DNA of 64,000 nucleotides. Source: DATHZQ01 sp965216945. Lineage in GTDB: Bacteria; Actinomycetota; Acidimicrobiia; Spongiisociales; UBA5794. The position numbers and the translations under genes were made by a program. Within the stretch, counting starts at the first letter, position 1, and each line of letters starts with the position of its first letter. The notes below the pieces were generated by a model. It saw nothing but the letters and a program-made list of their open reading frames with translations, was not told the DNA's origin and searched no databases. The stretch covers positions 2,480,001 to 2,544,000 of the forward strand of contig CBDCGU010000003.1 of NCBI GenBank assembly GCA_965216945.1, written 5' to 3'. Below are positions 43,495 through 52,927 of this stretch, one piece after another.

Positions 43495-45087
43495 ATGGGT
43501 TGGTTCGAGAACGGATGGGGCCTGAGCCTCGTGGTGTTCTTGCCCCTCATCGGGGCGGGCGCCGTGCTGGCGATCCCCAAGGCGAACGAACAGGCCCAGA
43601 AGTGGACCGCACTGGTCTTCGCCGGGGCTGCATTCGTGCTGTCGATCGTGCTGGCCATCCAGTTCGACTATTCGAGTGCGATGGAATACCAGTTCGGTGC
43701 GGACACGACGTGGATCTCGGCGATCAACAGCAGGTACATCATCGGGATGGACGGCATCTCGTTGCCGCTGGTCGTGCTGTCGACGTTCATCACGGTGCTG
43801 TCGATCGTCTACTCCTGGGAGCACTGGCCGGAGCCACACAATCCCAAGGCCTTCCTTGCGCTCATCCTCATCCTGGCCACGGGCATGACGGGTACGTTCG
43901 TCGCCCTCGACCTCATCCTCTTCTTCGTGTTCTTCGAGGTCGTGCTGCTGCCGATGTACTTCATGATCGGCATCTGGGGTGACCGCAACGAGGTCACGAT
44001 TCCGGTGTTCAAGCGGGTCACCGAGATGCGGCTCTACGCATCGATCAAGTTCTTCCTGTTCACCCTGTTCGGGTCCGCCTTCATGTTGCTCGGATTCCTG
44101 GCGCTCTATTTCCGCAGCGGCGACTACACGGCCGGCGGCGTCAACACGTTCTCGATGATCGAACTCTCGGAGCTCGGTGCGTTGGGGGTGTGGCCCAGCA
44201 CCTTCGGGTTCTGGGTGTTCGCCGCGATGTTCCTCGGCTTCGCCGTCAAGGTGCCGATGTTCCCGCTGCATACGTGGCTCCCGGATGCGCACACGGCGGC
44301 GCCGACCGTCGGTTCGGTGTTGCTGGCGGCCATCCTGCTGAAGCTCGGCACGTACGCATTCGTGCGGATCAGCCTCCCCATCCTGCCCGACCAGGCGAGG
44401 GAGTGGGCGCCTGCCATCGGCATCCTCGCAGTGGTCGGCATCATCTATGCCTCGCTGGCGTGTTTGGCGCAGTCGGACATGAAACGGCTCATTGCCTTCT
44501 CATCGGTCGGGCACATGGGCTTCGTCATGCTCGGCATCGCCACGCTCACCGACGTCGGCATCAACGCCGCCATCATCGGCATGGTGGCGCACGGTGTCAT
44601 CACGGGGTTGCTGTTCTTCCTGGCCGGATCGATGTCGCACCGGTATCACACCAGGGAGATGGCGCGCCTCGGCGGCAACCAGAAGTTGATGCCGATCATG
44701 GGAGGGATCCTCGGCTTCACAGCCATGGCTTCGCTCGGTTTGCCCGGGCTCGCCGGCTTCTGGGGAGAGTTCATGTCGCTGATGGCGTCGTTCAACCCGC
44801 TCGAGGCGATCAAGGCCGACGGCCTGTTCCGCACGCTGATGGTCATCGGTGCGGTCGGCACCGTGCTCGCCGCCGGCTACCTGCTGTGGATGCTGCAGAA
44901 GGTCAACTTCGGCGAACCCAAGGCCGAGTGGGAAGGCAAGCACTTCCACGACGTCGACGTCTACGAGATGACGGCATGGGTGCCGCTGCTCATCGTCATC
45001 GTCGGTATCGGCGTGTACCCCAGACTCGTGTTCGGCGCCACCAATGACGCCGTGGTCGAGCTCGTCGCACGCGCCTTCGGAGGCTGA
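43495..45087 (+). CDS. nuoM: NADH-quinone oxidoreductase subunit M, operon 2
   Basis: A 530-residue antiporter-like subunit. FFEVVLLPMYFMIGIWG holds the helix-5 Glu, AVKVPMFPLHTWLPDAHTAAPTVGSVLLAAILLKLGTYAF the central Lys region. It is led by its own GGGAGGA ribosome-binding site (43478-43486 region), and the 27-bp gap after nuoL is too short for a bridging frame. Confidence 0.95.
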   Translation: MGWFENGWGLSLVVFLPLIGAGAVLAIPKANEQAQKWTALVFAGAAFVLSIVLAIQFDYSSAMEYQFGADTTWISAINSRYIIGMDGISLPLVVLSTFITVLSIVYSWEHWPEPHNPKAFLALILILATGMTGTFVALDLILFFVFFEVVLLPMYFMIGIWGDRNEVTIPVFKRVTEMRLYASIKFFLFTLFGSAFMLLGFLALYFRSGDYTAGGVNTFSMIELSELGALGVWPSTFGFWVFAAMFLGFAVKVPMFPLHTWLPDAHTAAPTVGSVLLAAILLKLGTYAFVRISLPILPDQAREWAPAIGILAVVGIIYASLACLAQSDMKRLIAFSSVGHMGFVMLGIATLTDVGINAAIIGMVAHGVITGLLFFLAGSMSHRYHTREMARLGGNQKLMPIMGGILGFTAMASLGLPGLAGFWGEFMSLMASFNPLEAIKADGLFRTLMVIGAVGTVLAAGYLLWMLQKVNFGEPKAEWEGKHFHDVDVYEMTAWVPLLIVIVGIGVYPRLVFGATNDAVVELVARAFGG

Positions 45088-45095
45088 CCCCGCTG

Positions 45096-46619
45096 ATGAA
45101 CCTCGACTACCACGCACTGCTTCCCGAGTTCATACTCGGCGCCACGGTTCTCGCCGTCCTGGTGACGGATCTCCTGGGCGTGCGCAAGTACTGGACGGCG
45201 GTCGTGGCTCTGATCGGGCTGTTTGCCGCCTTCGTTCCCGTGCTCACTCTCGGCATGTGCGAGTCGCTCGACTTCTGCACGGAGCCGGCGGACGCTCAAC
45301 GCGTGCTCTTCGGCGGCTCGTACGTCGTGGACACGTTCTCACTGGTGCTGAAGGGGCTGTTCCTGGGCAGCTCCTTCCTGGCCGTGCTGCTGTCGGTCGG
45401 ATACCTCGAGCAGGATCGGTATTGGCAGGGTGAGTACTACTTCCTGTTGCTCGCCTCGGCTTTCGGTGCCGTCGTGCTGGCCTCGAGCCGGGATCTCATC
45501 ACTCTTTTCGTGGCGTTGGAGCTGGTGACGGGCCCGACGTTCCTCCTGGCCGGCTGGCGCAAGGGCGATCCCAAGTCGAACGAGGCGGCGCTCAAGTACT
45601 TCATCATCGGCGTGCTGTCCGCCGCCATCCTGCTGTTCGGCATGTCGCTCGTCTACGGCATCACGGGCGAGCTGACGTTCGGTGGCATCCGTGCCGCCAC
45701 CGCGGCGCTCGGTGACTCGTCGTTGCTCACGGTCGGCGTGCTGTTCACGCTGCTCGGCTTTGCGTTCAAGGTGTCCGCGGTGCCGTTTCACTTCTGGACA
45801 CCCGACACCTACGAAGGCGCACCGACCCCGGTGACGGCCTACCTGTCAGTGGTCTCCAAGACGGCTGGTTTCGTCGGTCTGCTGACGCTGTCGTACCAGG
45901 CCTTCGCCGAGCTGCGGGACCTGTGGGGTCCGCTTCTGTGGATCCTGGCGGCTCTCTCGATGACGATCGGCAACGTCATCGCCATCCGTCAGGACGACAT
46001 CGTCAGGCTGCTCGGGTACTCGTCGATCGCCCAGGGAGGGTTCATCCTCGTGCCCTTCGGGGCCGCGGTTGCCTCCAACGTCAGCGCCGACGAGCTGGAG
46101 ACGGCGTTCTTCGCAACGGTGACGTACCTGCTCATCTACGCCGTCATGAACATGGGGGCGTTTGCCGTCGTGATCGCCGGCGAGAACCGGTTGAGGACGA
46201 CCAAGATCGCGGATTGGTCCGGCTTGTCGACGTATGCGCCCGGTCTTGCGGCGTTGCTCGCCCTGTTCTTCGCGTCGCTCGCCGGGATTCCACCGATCGC
46301 AGGCTGGTTCGCCAAGCTCGTGATGTTCTCGTCGGTTCTGTCCGTCGACAGTGGCTGGGCCACGGCACTCGCGGTGATCGCGGTGATCAACTCGGTCGTG
46401 GCCTTCTACTACTACGCCAGGGTCATCAAGGCCGCCTGGTTCGACACGGTGCCTGAGCACATCCCCGCAGCCGAACTGGAGGGTATGGGCGGCAAGGTCG
46501 CTCCATCTTTGCGTTTCGCCATGCTGCTGACCGCACTCGGCGTGCTGATCCTTGGATTCTTCCCCAACCTCATCGCCAGCGCCGGCGAGGTCGCCAGCAC
46601 GGTCGCCGGCGGTTTCTAA
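45096..46619 (+). CDS. nuoN: NADH-quinone oxidoreductase subunit N, operon 2
   Basis: A 507-residue antiporter-like subunit. LELVTGPTFLLAGW holds the helix-5 Glu, KVSAVPFHFWTPDTYEGAPTPVTAYLSVVSKTAGF and VRLLGYSSIAQGGFILV are the conserved helices. Last gene of operon 2; its TAA overlaps the stop of the convergent regulator gene by 4 bp, leaving no room for a conventional intergenic terminator. Confidence 0.94.
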   Translation: MNLDYHALLPEFILGATVLAVLVTDLLGVRKYWTAVVALIGLFAAFVPVLTLGMCESLDFCTEPADAQRVLFGGSYVVDTFSLVLKGLFLGSSFLAVLLSVGYLEQDRYWQGEYYFLLLASAFGAVVLASSRDLITLFVALELVTGPTFLLAGWRKGDPKSNEAALKYFIIGVLSAAILLFGMSLVYGITGELTFGGIRAATAALGDSSLLTVGVLFTLLGFAFKVSAVPFHFWTPDTYEGAPTPVTAYLSVVSKTAGFVGLLTLSYQAFAELRDLWGPLLWILAALSMTIGNVIAIRQDDIVRLLGYSSIAQGGFILVPFGAAVASNVSADELETAFFATVTYLLIYAVMNMGAFAVVIAGENRLRTTKIADWSGLSTYAPGLAALLALFFASLAGIPPIAGWFAKLVMFSSVLSVDSGWATALAVIAVINSVVAFYYYARVIKAAWFDTVPEHIPAAELEGMGGKVAPSLRFAMLLTALGVLILGFFPNLIASAGEVASTVAGGF

Positions 46620-49600
46620 GGTTCCACGACGAAAAGCCCGGCGAGCCTGTGGTCGGTGAAGGTCGAGCACGTCACAGCCCACACCCCCGGTTCGAAGATC
46701 TCGATGGTTGCGGCGTGCTCTCCGCCCGGGCGGGTACCGACGAGCGTGTACCGCATTTGCCATTCCGGATACTGGTCGTACATCGCGATCCCGTTGCGTG
46801 CAACATCTTCCGCAGTCGTGCCATGCTGCAGGCGCCAAACGGCGACGCCCTCAGGTCGCGAGGCGTCATTGACGAAGTCCAACTGCACGATGTCGCCCAC
46901 CTCCGGGTTGACTTGTGGCACCTCACACATCTCATCCGAGATCGTCACGCGCTCAGTCAGGTCGGGTGCGGGTGAATCGGTGGCAGGACCTGTCGGGATC
47001 AGCGGCACGTCGATGTCACCTCGGATGATTGCCGCCTTCAGCTCGTCGAGACGATCGATGGTGGTATCGCTGAGGTGGTCGCCAGAGGTCGAGTAGTCGA
47101 CTGCGCCCTCCACGATGCCGAGGTCGAGCTGTGAACCGACGATGAGTTGGTCGTCGAGGAATGATGTAACGACGTGGCGGACCGCGTTGTCGCGGCGCAA
47201 GAGCATCGAGGTCAACACGTGACCACGGTCCGTCGCATCGACGTAGAGCCATTCGTCGACGTCGACCCCGATCGTCCAAAGGTGGCGCCCTGAGTCTTCG
47301 GTCGCCGCCACCAGAGTGCCGGCGCCGGCCTCGCCTGTAGCGGAGTAGACGACATCGGCGCCGCGAGCGTAGAGCGCGGCGGCAGCGTCCTGCACCAGCT
47401 GGGGGTCACGGAACACCACCTCAGAGTTGCCGAGCGCATACCGTGAGACGACCTCGATGTCGGGTCTGACATACCGTGCGCCTGCCTCGAATCCAGCGCG
47501 GAACCAATCGATCGACCATGGCGTACCGCCAACGAAACCAATGATCCCGGTGTCGCTTTCCATGGCCGCCGCAGCACCCACCAGGAACGAGCCCTCGTGC
47601 GCTGCGTATGCGACTTGCACGCCGTTGGGAGCTTCAAAGCCGAGCCAATCGAGACCAACGAAGACGGTCTCCGGATATCGATCTGTCACGGTCAGTAGGG
47701 TCTCGCCGAAGAGCCCCCCTGCGAAGGCGAACGTGTTGACGAAGACGAGGTCGGGATTGCGGTCGAGCAACTCGCCCAGCTCTTCAGGACCATCGCTCAC
47801 TGGGTAGAGCTGAATGGCGTCGAACGCTTCATCGGCACGATCGATGCGCGCTTGCTCGAACCCGTTGATGATCTGCTCGCTGTAACGGTCCAGACCTCTC
47901 CGATATCCGATGAGAGCGATGGTGGGAGGTTCGGGAGCCAGAGCGGCGAGCAGCGCAGTCAATCCTGCACCGAGCAGAACGACCACCGCAGCGGCAAGCG
48001 CCCACAACCGTCTCTTGGCGGAGCGCTCGACCTTCTGCTCGGCGGCGATGCGGGCTTGTTCGGTCTGCTCTGCGTCCTTGCGCCGCTCGACTGCCGCATC
48101 GAGGTAGGCATGCTGCTCCCGGGTGAGGGCGATCGTCGAGCTCTCCGCCCAAGCCCGGTATCGCTCGAGGCGTGATCCCGTGGGGAGGAACCCGGGGTCG
48201 CGATCAGCCTCCTCCCATTCGCGTATCGCTGTCGTGAGCGCAGTCTGCCGGCGAATGTCCTCACGAGCGGCTTCGATCCAGGTGCGGAGCCGGGGCCATT
48301 CGCTGAGGAGGGCTTCATGGGCGACCTCGACGGTCGGTGCGCCGGTGACCTTGTCGCGGTCGAACGTGAGCAGGCGGTAGCCCCCGAAGCGTTCGATGAC
48401 GGCCTGGATCGCCACTGCATCGGCGCCGATCGCCAGGATCTCCGAAGCCGGCACGCGCCTGCGGGACCACTCGTCGGAGTCGGCGATCGACACGAGTCGC
48501 AGGAAGACCTGGCGGGCGACCTCCTGCTGTGCCGGAGAGAGCCCGGCGTACAGATCATCGGCTCTGCGGCTGAGCGCACCGTTGACACCACCGAGTGCTT
48601 CATACGATCCCGTCGTCAGCACCCCGTCGACGTGGCGGTCGAAGAGCTCGGTGAGCGTGTATTGGAACAGCGGCAGACCACCCGGCTGCCCCACCACGTC
48701 GCGGAGCAGAGTCGCCAGCAGCGATGGCTCGAAGACGACACGCTGGCGCCCTGCCGGCGTCACGGCCGCGCTCTCCAGCTCGTCCGGGGTCATCGGCACG
48801 ATGTTCACGATGTGCGAGCCGAGCAGGGAGCCGAATCGAGCGTGCTGCAACGGCCTGTCGTAGAAATCGGCCCGGAGCGTCAGTGCGACGACGAGGCGGC
48901 GCCGCGGATCCTCCAATGCCGTGACCAGCTCGTCGAGGAACCGGGTCCGCACTGCCTCGTTTCCCGTCAGCGTGAACAACTCCTCGAACTGGTCGATCAC
49001 CAGCAGGAGGCGACTCGACTCCTCCGGGAGGATGCGCATGACGGCGCGCAGCATGCCGAGTGAGTCGTCCGAGGCTTGCAGCTGCTGGCGCAACGTGTCT
49101 GGGGCGTCGATCGACGATCTGATGAGCGCGGCCTCGAGCTCGGCGAACGGGTGTGCTCCGGGAACCATGTGAGCGAAGAGCCACTCGTCGGGATTGCCGG
49201 CCGCTCCCTTGCGCAACGCGGGTACGAACCCGGCGCGTACGATGCTCGACTTGCCCGAGCCGCTTGCCCCGACGAGGCCGATCAACGTGTCGCCCTCGGC
49301 GGTGCGGCGCACCATCTCGGCGACGACGGCGTCTCGACCGAAGAAGTCGATGGCGTCTTCCTCCCGGAAGGCCCGCAGCCCCTTGAAGGGATTCGAGCGG
49401 GCCCCGGCGTCGCCGCGGGGGACGGTCGCCGCCCCGCGCACTGCCGCGTCGTGGAGGAGTATCTGCTCCTCCAAACGGTGGAGCTCCGGCGAGGGAGTCG
49501 TGCCGAGCTCTTCCCCCAGGTAGCGCTCGAAGCGCGCAAAGACACGAAGGGCCTCGGCCTGTCGCCCGGCCTGGTACATCGCCCGCATCAGCTGGCCAAC

Positions 49601-50188
49601 CGGCCGTTCTCGCAACGGGTGCTCCCTCTGCAGGGCTTCGAGCTCTCCGATGAGATCCCCGGCGCGACCACGGCGCAGGTCGGCTTCGACTCGCTCCTCG
49701 AGTGCGTGGATGCGCAGTTCCTCGAGCCGGGTGATCTCGCCTTGCGTGAATGTCTCGTATCCGAAGTCCTCGAAGGCCGCACCGCGCCATATGGCGAGTG
49801 CCTCCCTCAGCTCCGCGGCGGCCGTGGCCGGGTCGCTGCGGACGAGCGGCTCGGCCCTGGCGACGGCGTCTGCAAATCGATCGGCGTCCAGCTTCCCAGG
49901 TGGCACGACGAGGGAGTACCCGTGATCGCGCGTGATCAGGACGGTGTTGACCCCGGGGTCGCGATCCGGTTCCAAGATGGAGCGAAGGCGGGCGACATAG
50001 ACCCACAAGGCGTTCTCCTTGCCGGACGCATCGTCACCCCACAGCGACTCGAGGATGTGGTCGGTCGTGACCACCCGGTTGGCGTACACGAGGAGCAGCG
50101 CCAGCAGGGACCGTTGCTTCCTGGGTCCGAGGTCGAGCGGCGCACCGACGTGCACCACCTCGATCGGTCCGAGCACCCGAAAGTCCAT
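46616..50188 (-). CDS. SARP-BTAD-STAND regulator with transmembrane helix and BMP-type binding domain
   Basis: A 1190-residue multidomain regulator. Residues 1-96: OmpR-like winged helix of SARP activators (LGPRKQRSLLALLLVYANRVVTTDHILESLWG, VYVARLRSIL). 98-250: BTAD helical repeats. About 265-650: nSTAND1-type NTPase, opening NPFKGLRAF with Walker A GASGSGKSS (307-315) and Walker B RLLLVIDQFEE (393-403). About 700-728: charged helix; 729-751: one transmembrane helix. About 756-1065: BMP/PnrA-like substrate-binding fold (IALIGYRRGLDRYSEQIINGFEQA, AAHEGSFLVGAAAAM, TIGVDVDEWLY). About 1085-1190: beta domain with C-H spacing resembling a cupredoxin. This layout implies an outside ligand sensor joined directly to an inside ATP-dependent transcription activator. 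ATG 50188 follows GGAGG by 5 nt. Confidence 0.85.
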   Translation of the reverse strand: MDFRVLGPIEVVHVGAPLDLGPRKQRSLLALLLVYANRVVTTDHILESLWGDDASGKENALWVYVARLRSILEPDRDPGVNTVLITRDHGYSLVVPPGKLDADRFADAVARAEPLVRSDPATAAAELREALAIWRGAAFEDFGYETFTQGEITRLEELRIHALEERVEADLRRGRAGDLIGELEALQREHPLRERPVGQLMRAMYQAGRQAEALRVFARFERYLGEELGTTPSPELHRLEEQILLHDAAVRGAATVPRGDAGARSNPFKGLRAFREEDAIDFFGRDAVVAEMVRRTAEGDTLIGLVGASGSGKSSIVRAGFVPALRKGAAGNPDEWLFAHMVPGAHPFAELEAALIRSSIDAPDTLRQQLQASDDSLGMLRAVMRILPEESSRLLLVIDQFEELFTLTGNEAVRTRFLDELVTALEDPRRRLVVALTLRADFYDRPLQHARFGSLLGSHIVNIVPMTPDELESAAVTPAGRQRVVFEPSLLATLLRDVVGQPGGLPLFQYTLTELFDRHVDGVLTTGSYEALGGVNGALSRRADDLYAGLSPAQQEVARQVFLRLVSIADSDEWSRRRVPASEILAIGADAVAIQAVIERFGGYRLLTFDRDKVTGAPTVEVAHEALLSEWPRLRTWIEAAREDIRRQTALTTAIREWEEADRDPGFLPTGSRLERYRAWAESSTIALTREQHAYLDAAVERRKDAEQTEQARIAAEQKVERSAKRRLWALAAAVVVLLGAGLTALLAALAPEPPTIALIGYRRGLDRYSEQIINGFEQARIDRADEAFDAIQLYPVSDGPEELGELLDRNPDLVFVNTFAFAGGLFGETLLTVTDRYPETVFVGLDWLGFEAPNGVQVAYAAHEGSFLVGAAAAMESDTGIIGFVGGTPWSIDWFRAGFEAGARYVRPDIEVVSRYALGNSEVVFRDPQLVQDAAAALYARGADVVYSATGEAGAGTLVAATEDSGRHLWTIGVDVDEWLYVDATDRGHVLTSMLLRRDNAVRHVVTSFLDDQLIVGSQLDLGIVEGAVDYSTSGDHLSDTTIDRLDELKAAIIRGDIDVPLIPTGPATDSPAPDLTERVTISDEMCEVPQVNPEVGDIVQLDFVNDASRPEGVAVWRLQHGTTAEDVARNGIAMYDQYPEWQMRYTLVGTRPGGEHAATIEIFEPGVWAVTCSTFTDHRLAGLFVVEP

Positions 50189-50342
50189 CGTGTCCTCCAA
50201 GTGGCTTCGAGCCTACGTGAGGGCTCTCACCGTGGACTGTCGCCATTGGAACGCGCAGACCTTTCAGGCGACTTAAACGCTGTTCAGCGATGCGCTGGCG
50301 GCGGCTTGTGGCAGCGAAAGGCCCCGCGCCGACGTTGCTCGC

Positions 50343-50996
50343 ATGACACTTCGTGCTCGTGCTCTCGCAATGCTCATCCTCACAGCCACCGCCCTTTCGC
50401 CGGCATCCGCGATCGGTAGCCATGATGCGAATCTCGACGATGCGTCCGTCGTCATCGTCGGAGCCGACGACGCCGAGCGCCACCGGATTCGAGCAGCAGC
50501 TGCTCGGTTCAATGACGCCGGCCTGTCGCTCCCGCCGCTCATCATCCTGGTGCACGAGACGCGAGAAGGGTGCGCCGGCCATCTCGGGATGTACCACCAC
50601 AGCGAGCCACTGTCGCTGATCGAGCTCTGCGATCTCGACGTTGTCGACCACGAGATGGCTCACGCATGGGAGGCACATCACGTCGACGGTGATGTGCGAA
50701 ACCGCTTCATCGGGCACATCGGCGGGGCAGCCTGGAATGCGGCAGAGTCGAACTGGGCCTCCCGAGGTGTCGAACAGGCTGCTCAAGCGATCGCATGGAA
50801 CCTCCGCGGTCCGGTCCTGACGGTCGAGGAGGCGAACCGCCACGCCGAGCTGCTGACGCGATACGAGTTGCTCACCGGCGGTCACTCGCCCCGATACCCG
50901 CACCCTGTGCCCGACATTGCGGAACCGCTGGACGCTGCGGCCGCCCGGCGCTGGGCACAGGGATATGCGGACCTGGCCGGCGAAATCCGTGGCTGA
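50343..50996 (+). CDS. Secreted HExxH putative metallopeptidase
   Basis: A 217-residue protein with a signal peptide (residues 1-23, ALSPASA end). The motif DHEMAHAWEAHHV carries HEMAH, the HExxH zinc site, and a later Glu/Asn-rich helix (GVEQAAQAIAWNL) could give a third ligand. Two Cys (in REGCAGH and IELCDLD) flank the strand before the motif. No standard peptidase family is recognised; this could be a small zincin or a protein that only looks like one. It is divergent from the SARP/STAND gene. Confidence 0.6.
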   Translation: MTLRARALAMLILTATALSPASAIGSHDANLDDASVVIVGADDAERHRIRAAAARFNDAGLSLPPLIILVHETREGCAGHLGMYHHSEPLSLIELCDLDVVDHEMAHAWEAHHVDGDVRNRFIGHIGGAAWNAAESNWASRGVEQAAQAIAWNLRGPVLTVEEANRHAELLTRYELLTGGHSPRYPHPVPDIAEPLDAAAARRWAQGYADLAGEIRG

Positions 50997-51075
50997 GTCG
51001 AGCCGCGTCGGGTTGTTCCCGGCGCCCTCGCCCGAGCTGCATCGAGCCATGCTCCGACCGCAAGGCTCAGCCCAC

Positions 51076-51081
51076 TAGCGT
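51076..51081 (+). promoter_or_regulatory. Leaderless -10 element of the histidine kinase gene
   Basis: TAGCGT ends 7 nt before ATG 51089. Confidence 0.5.
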
Positions 51082-51088
51082 CATCGCC

Positions 51089-52216
51089 ATGAGTGGCGGC
51101 AGGCCCGGGGACATTGCCCCTATAGACGACTCGCTGCGGCGCGTGGCCGTCGGCTTTCGCATCGCTTCTCTGGCGTGGATGGCCGCACTCGTCGTGTCGA
51201 CGCTGCTCACCGACGAGCAGGCGGATCGATGGATCGTGGCAGGCTCGATGGTCCTGGCGACGGTCTGGACGATCGTCACGACCGTCGCCGCCACGAGAGA
51301 TGACGCGCTGCGTTCGACGTGGTTCTTGATGACCGATGTGGTCGTCACGTTGCTCGTCGTGGTGGCGCCGATCGTGAGCGATGCCGGCGACATCTTCTTC
51401 GGCGGCTACCCGCTCTCGACGATGTTCGTGATGGCCTACGCCCGCGGCACCGCGATGGCACTCGTCGTGGCGACGCTGCTCGGTGTCGTCGGGTTCGCCG
51501 CCGGGTTCACGGTCGGGAGGGAGGCAACGGTCACGCAAGCGATCGGGAACGTGCTGGTGTTCATCGCGACTGGTCTCGTCATCGGCTGGGCGTACAGCAC
51601 GTTGCGCGAACGCGACGCCCAGCGCCGCAGCGCCGAAGCGGCACTTGCCGAGGAGCGGACTCTGCGTGTCCGCCACGAGGAACGCTCGGAGATGGCCAAC
51701 CAGCTGCACGACTCGGTGCTGCAGACTCTCGCCCTGATCCAGGCACAGTCCGACGAGCAGGAGGTCCGTTACCTGGCGCGCCGGCAGGAGCGCGAGTTGC
51801 GCAGCCTCATTCGGCGGTGGGAGTCGCCCTTCCCGGAAGGGTGGCGGGTGCGTATCCAGGGCATCGCCGACGACGTCGAGGATCTGTTCCGGATCCGGGT
51901 GGAGACGGCCTGTATCGGTGATGGTCCGGTCGACGACACACTCGGTGCGGTCGCAGACGCCGCACGCGAAGCTCTGGTGAACGCTGCGAAGCACTCCGGT
52001 GTGGACGTCGTCAGCCTGTTCGCCGAACTGACGCCGCAACGTGTGAACGTGCTGGTCAAGGACGCCGGGCGCGGATTCGATCCAGCGGACACGACGAGGT
52101 CGCACGGGCTGCGCCAGTCGGTCGAGGGTCGGATCGCCCGCAGCGGCGGCAAGCTCGACATTCGCACTTCGCCGGGCGAGGGAACCGAAGTCGAGATCAC
52201 GGTGGAGCGGACGTGA
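51089..52216 (+). CDS. NarL-family sensor histidine kinase
   Basis: A 375-residue membrane kinase. Five or six hydrophobic segments fill residues about 20-168 with almost no extracellular loop, suggesting membrane-stress or small-molecule sensing. A coiled linker leads to HisKA_3: ERSEMANQLHDSVLQTLALIQ with phospho-acceptor His207. The HATPase_c domain has AAREALVNAAKHS (N box), VLVKDAGRGFDP (G1) and SHGLRQSVEGRI (G2-like). Overlaps its response regulator gene by GTGA. Confidence 0.88.
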   Translation: MSGGRPGDIAPIDDSLRRVAVGFRIASLAWMAALVVSTLLTDEQADRWIVAGSMVLATVWTIVTTVAATRDDALRSTWFLMTDVVVTLLVVVAPIVSDAGDIFFGGYPLSTMFVMAYARGTAMALVVATLLGVVGFAAGFTVGREATVTQAIGNVLVFIATGLVIGWAYSTLRERDAQRRSAEAALAEERTLRVRHEERSEMANQLHDSVLQTLALIQAQSDEQEVRYLARRQERELRSLIRRWESPFPEGWRVRIQGIADDVEDLFRIRVETACIGDGPVDDTLGAVADAAREALVNAAKHSGVDVVSLFAELTPQRVNVLVKDAGRGFDPADTTRSHGLRQSVEGRIARSGGKLDIRTSPGEGTEVEITVERT

Positions 52217-52854
52217 CGGACGAACAGATCCGAGTGTTCCTCGTCGACGATCACGACGTCGTGCGCAAGGGCGTCCGGGCCTATATCGAGCAAGACGTGA
52301 ACATCGTCGGCGAGGCGGACGAGGTCGACGCCGCCGTCGAGCTGATTCGAGAGCGGCAACCCGACGTCGTGTTGCTCGACATCAACATCCCGGGCGGGGG
52401 AGGGCGCAAGGTGCTCGAAGCCGTGACGGCCACCGACCCGCACATCGCCTTTCTCGCCCTCACCGTCTCGGAGTCTCCGGCCGACGTGGTCGGAATGATC
52501 CGCGGCGGCGCCCTCGGCTACGTGACCAAGGACGTCCTCGGCTACGACCTCGTCGACAAGATCCGTAGCGTCCACGGGGGAGTACCGGTCGTCACCCCCC
52601 GCCTGGCGGCCTTTGCAGTCGAGGCCTTCGACGGGGATGCGCAGGGCCTGGACCCCGAGCTCGACCTGCTCACGCCTCGGGAGCGGCAGGCGGCAGTCGC
52701 CGTTGCCAAGGGATACACCAACCGCCAGATCGCCACCGAGATGGGAGTGAGTCCCAAGACGGTCGAGCACCACGTCTCCGCCGTCCTGCGCAAGCTGCGC
52801 ATGACCAATCGCAGCGAGGTCACCCGCTGGGCCGTCCAGCGCGGGATCTCCTGA
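52213..52854 (+). CDS. LuxR/NarL-family response regulator
   Basis: A 213-residue regulator. The receiver domain has acidic pair D12/D13, phospho-acceptor Asp56 (VVLLDINIPG) and the Lys of TKDVLG. The C-terminal LuxR helix-turn-helix is LTPRERQAAVAVAKGYTNRQIATEMGVSPKTVEHHVSAVLRKLRMTNRSEV. Cognate partner of the preceding kinase. A palindrome lies 24 bp beyond its stop, ahead of the next gene, and is a candidate target. Confidence 0.9.
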   Translation: MTDEQIRVFLVDDHDVVRKGVRAYIEQDVNIVGEADEVDAAVELIRERQPDVVLLDINIPGGGGRKVLEAVTATDPHIAFLALTVSESPADVVGMIRGGALGYVTKDVLGYDLVDKIRSVHGGVPVVTPRLAAFAVEAFDGDAQGLDPELDLLTPRERQAAVAVAKGYTNRQIATEMGVSPKTVEHHVSAVLRKLRMTNRSEVTRWAVQRGIS

Positions 52855-52877
52855 TCGCAGTCTCCATCACGTGGTTT

Positions 52878-52890
52878 GGGGGAATCCCCC
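52878..52890. promoter_or_regulatory. Palindrome ahead of the NTF2-like membrane protein gene
   Basis: GGGGG-AAT-CCCCC, immediately followed by TATTTC as possible -10. No -35 hexamer is evident, which fits an activator-dependent promoter for the two downstream membrane protein genes. Confidence 0.4.
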
Positions 52891-52927
52891 TATTTCCCGC
52901 CCGCCCTTCCGGCGAGAAGATGGCGGT

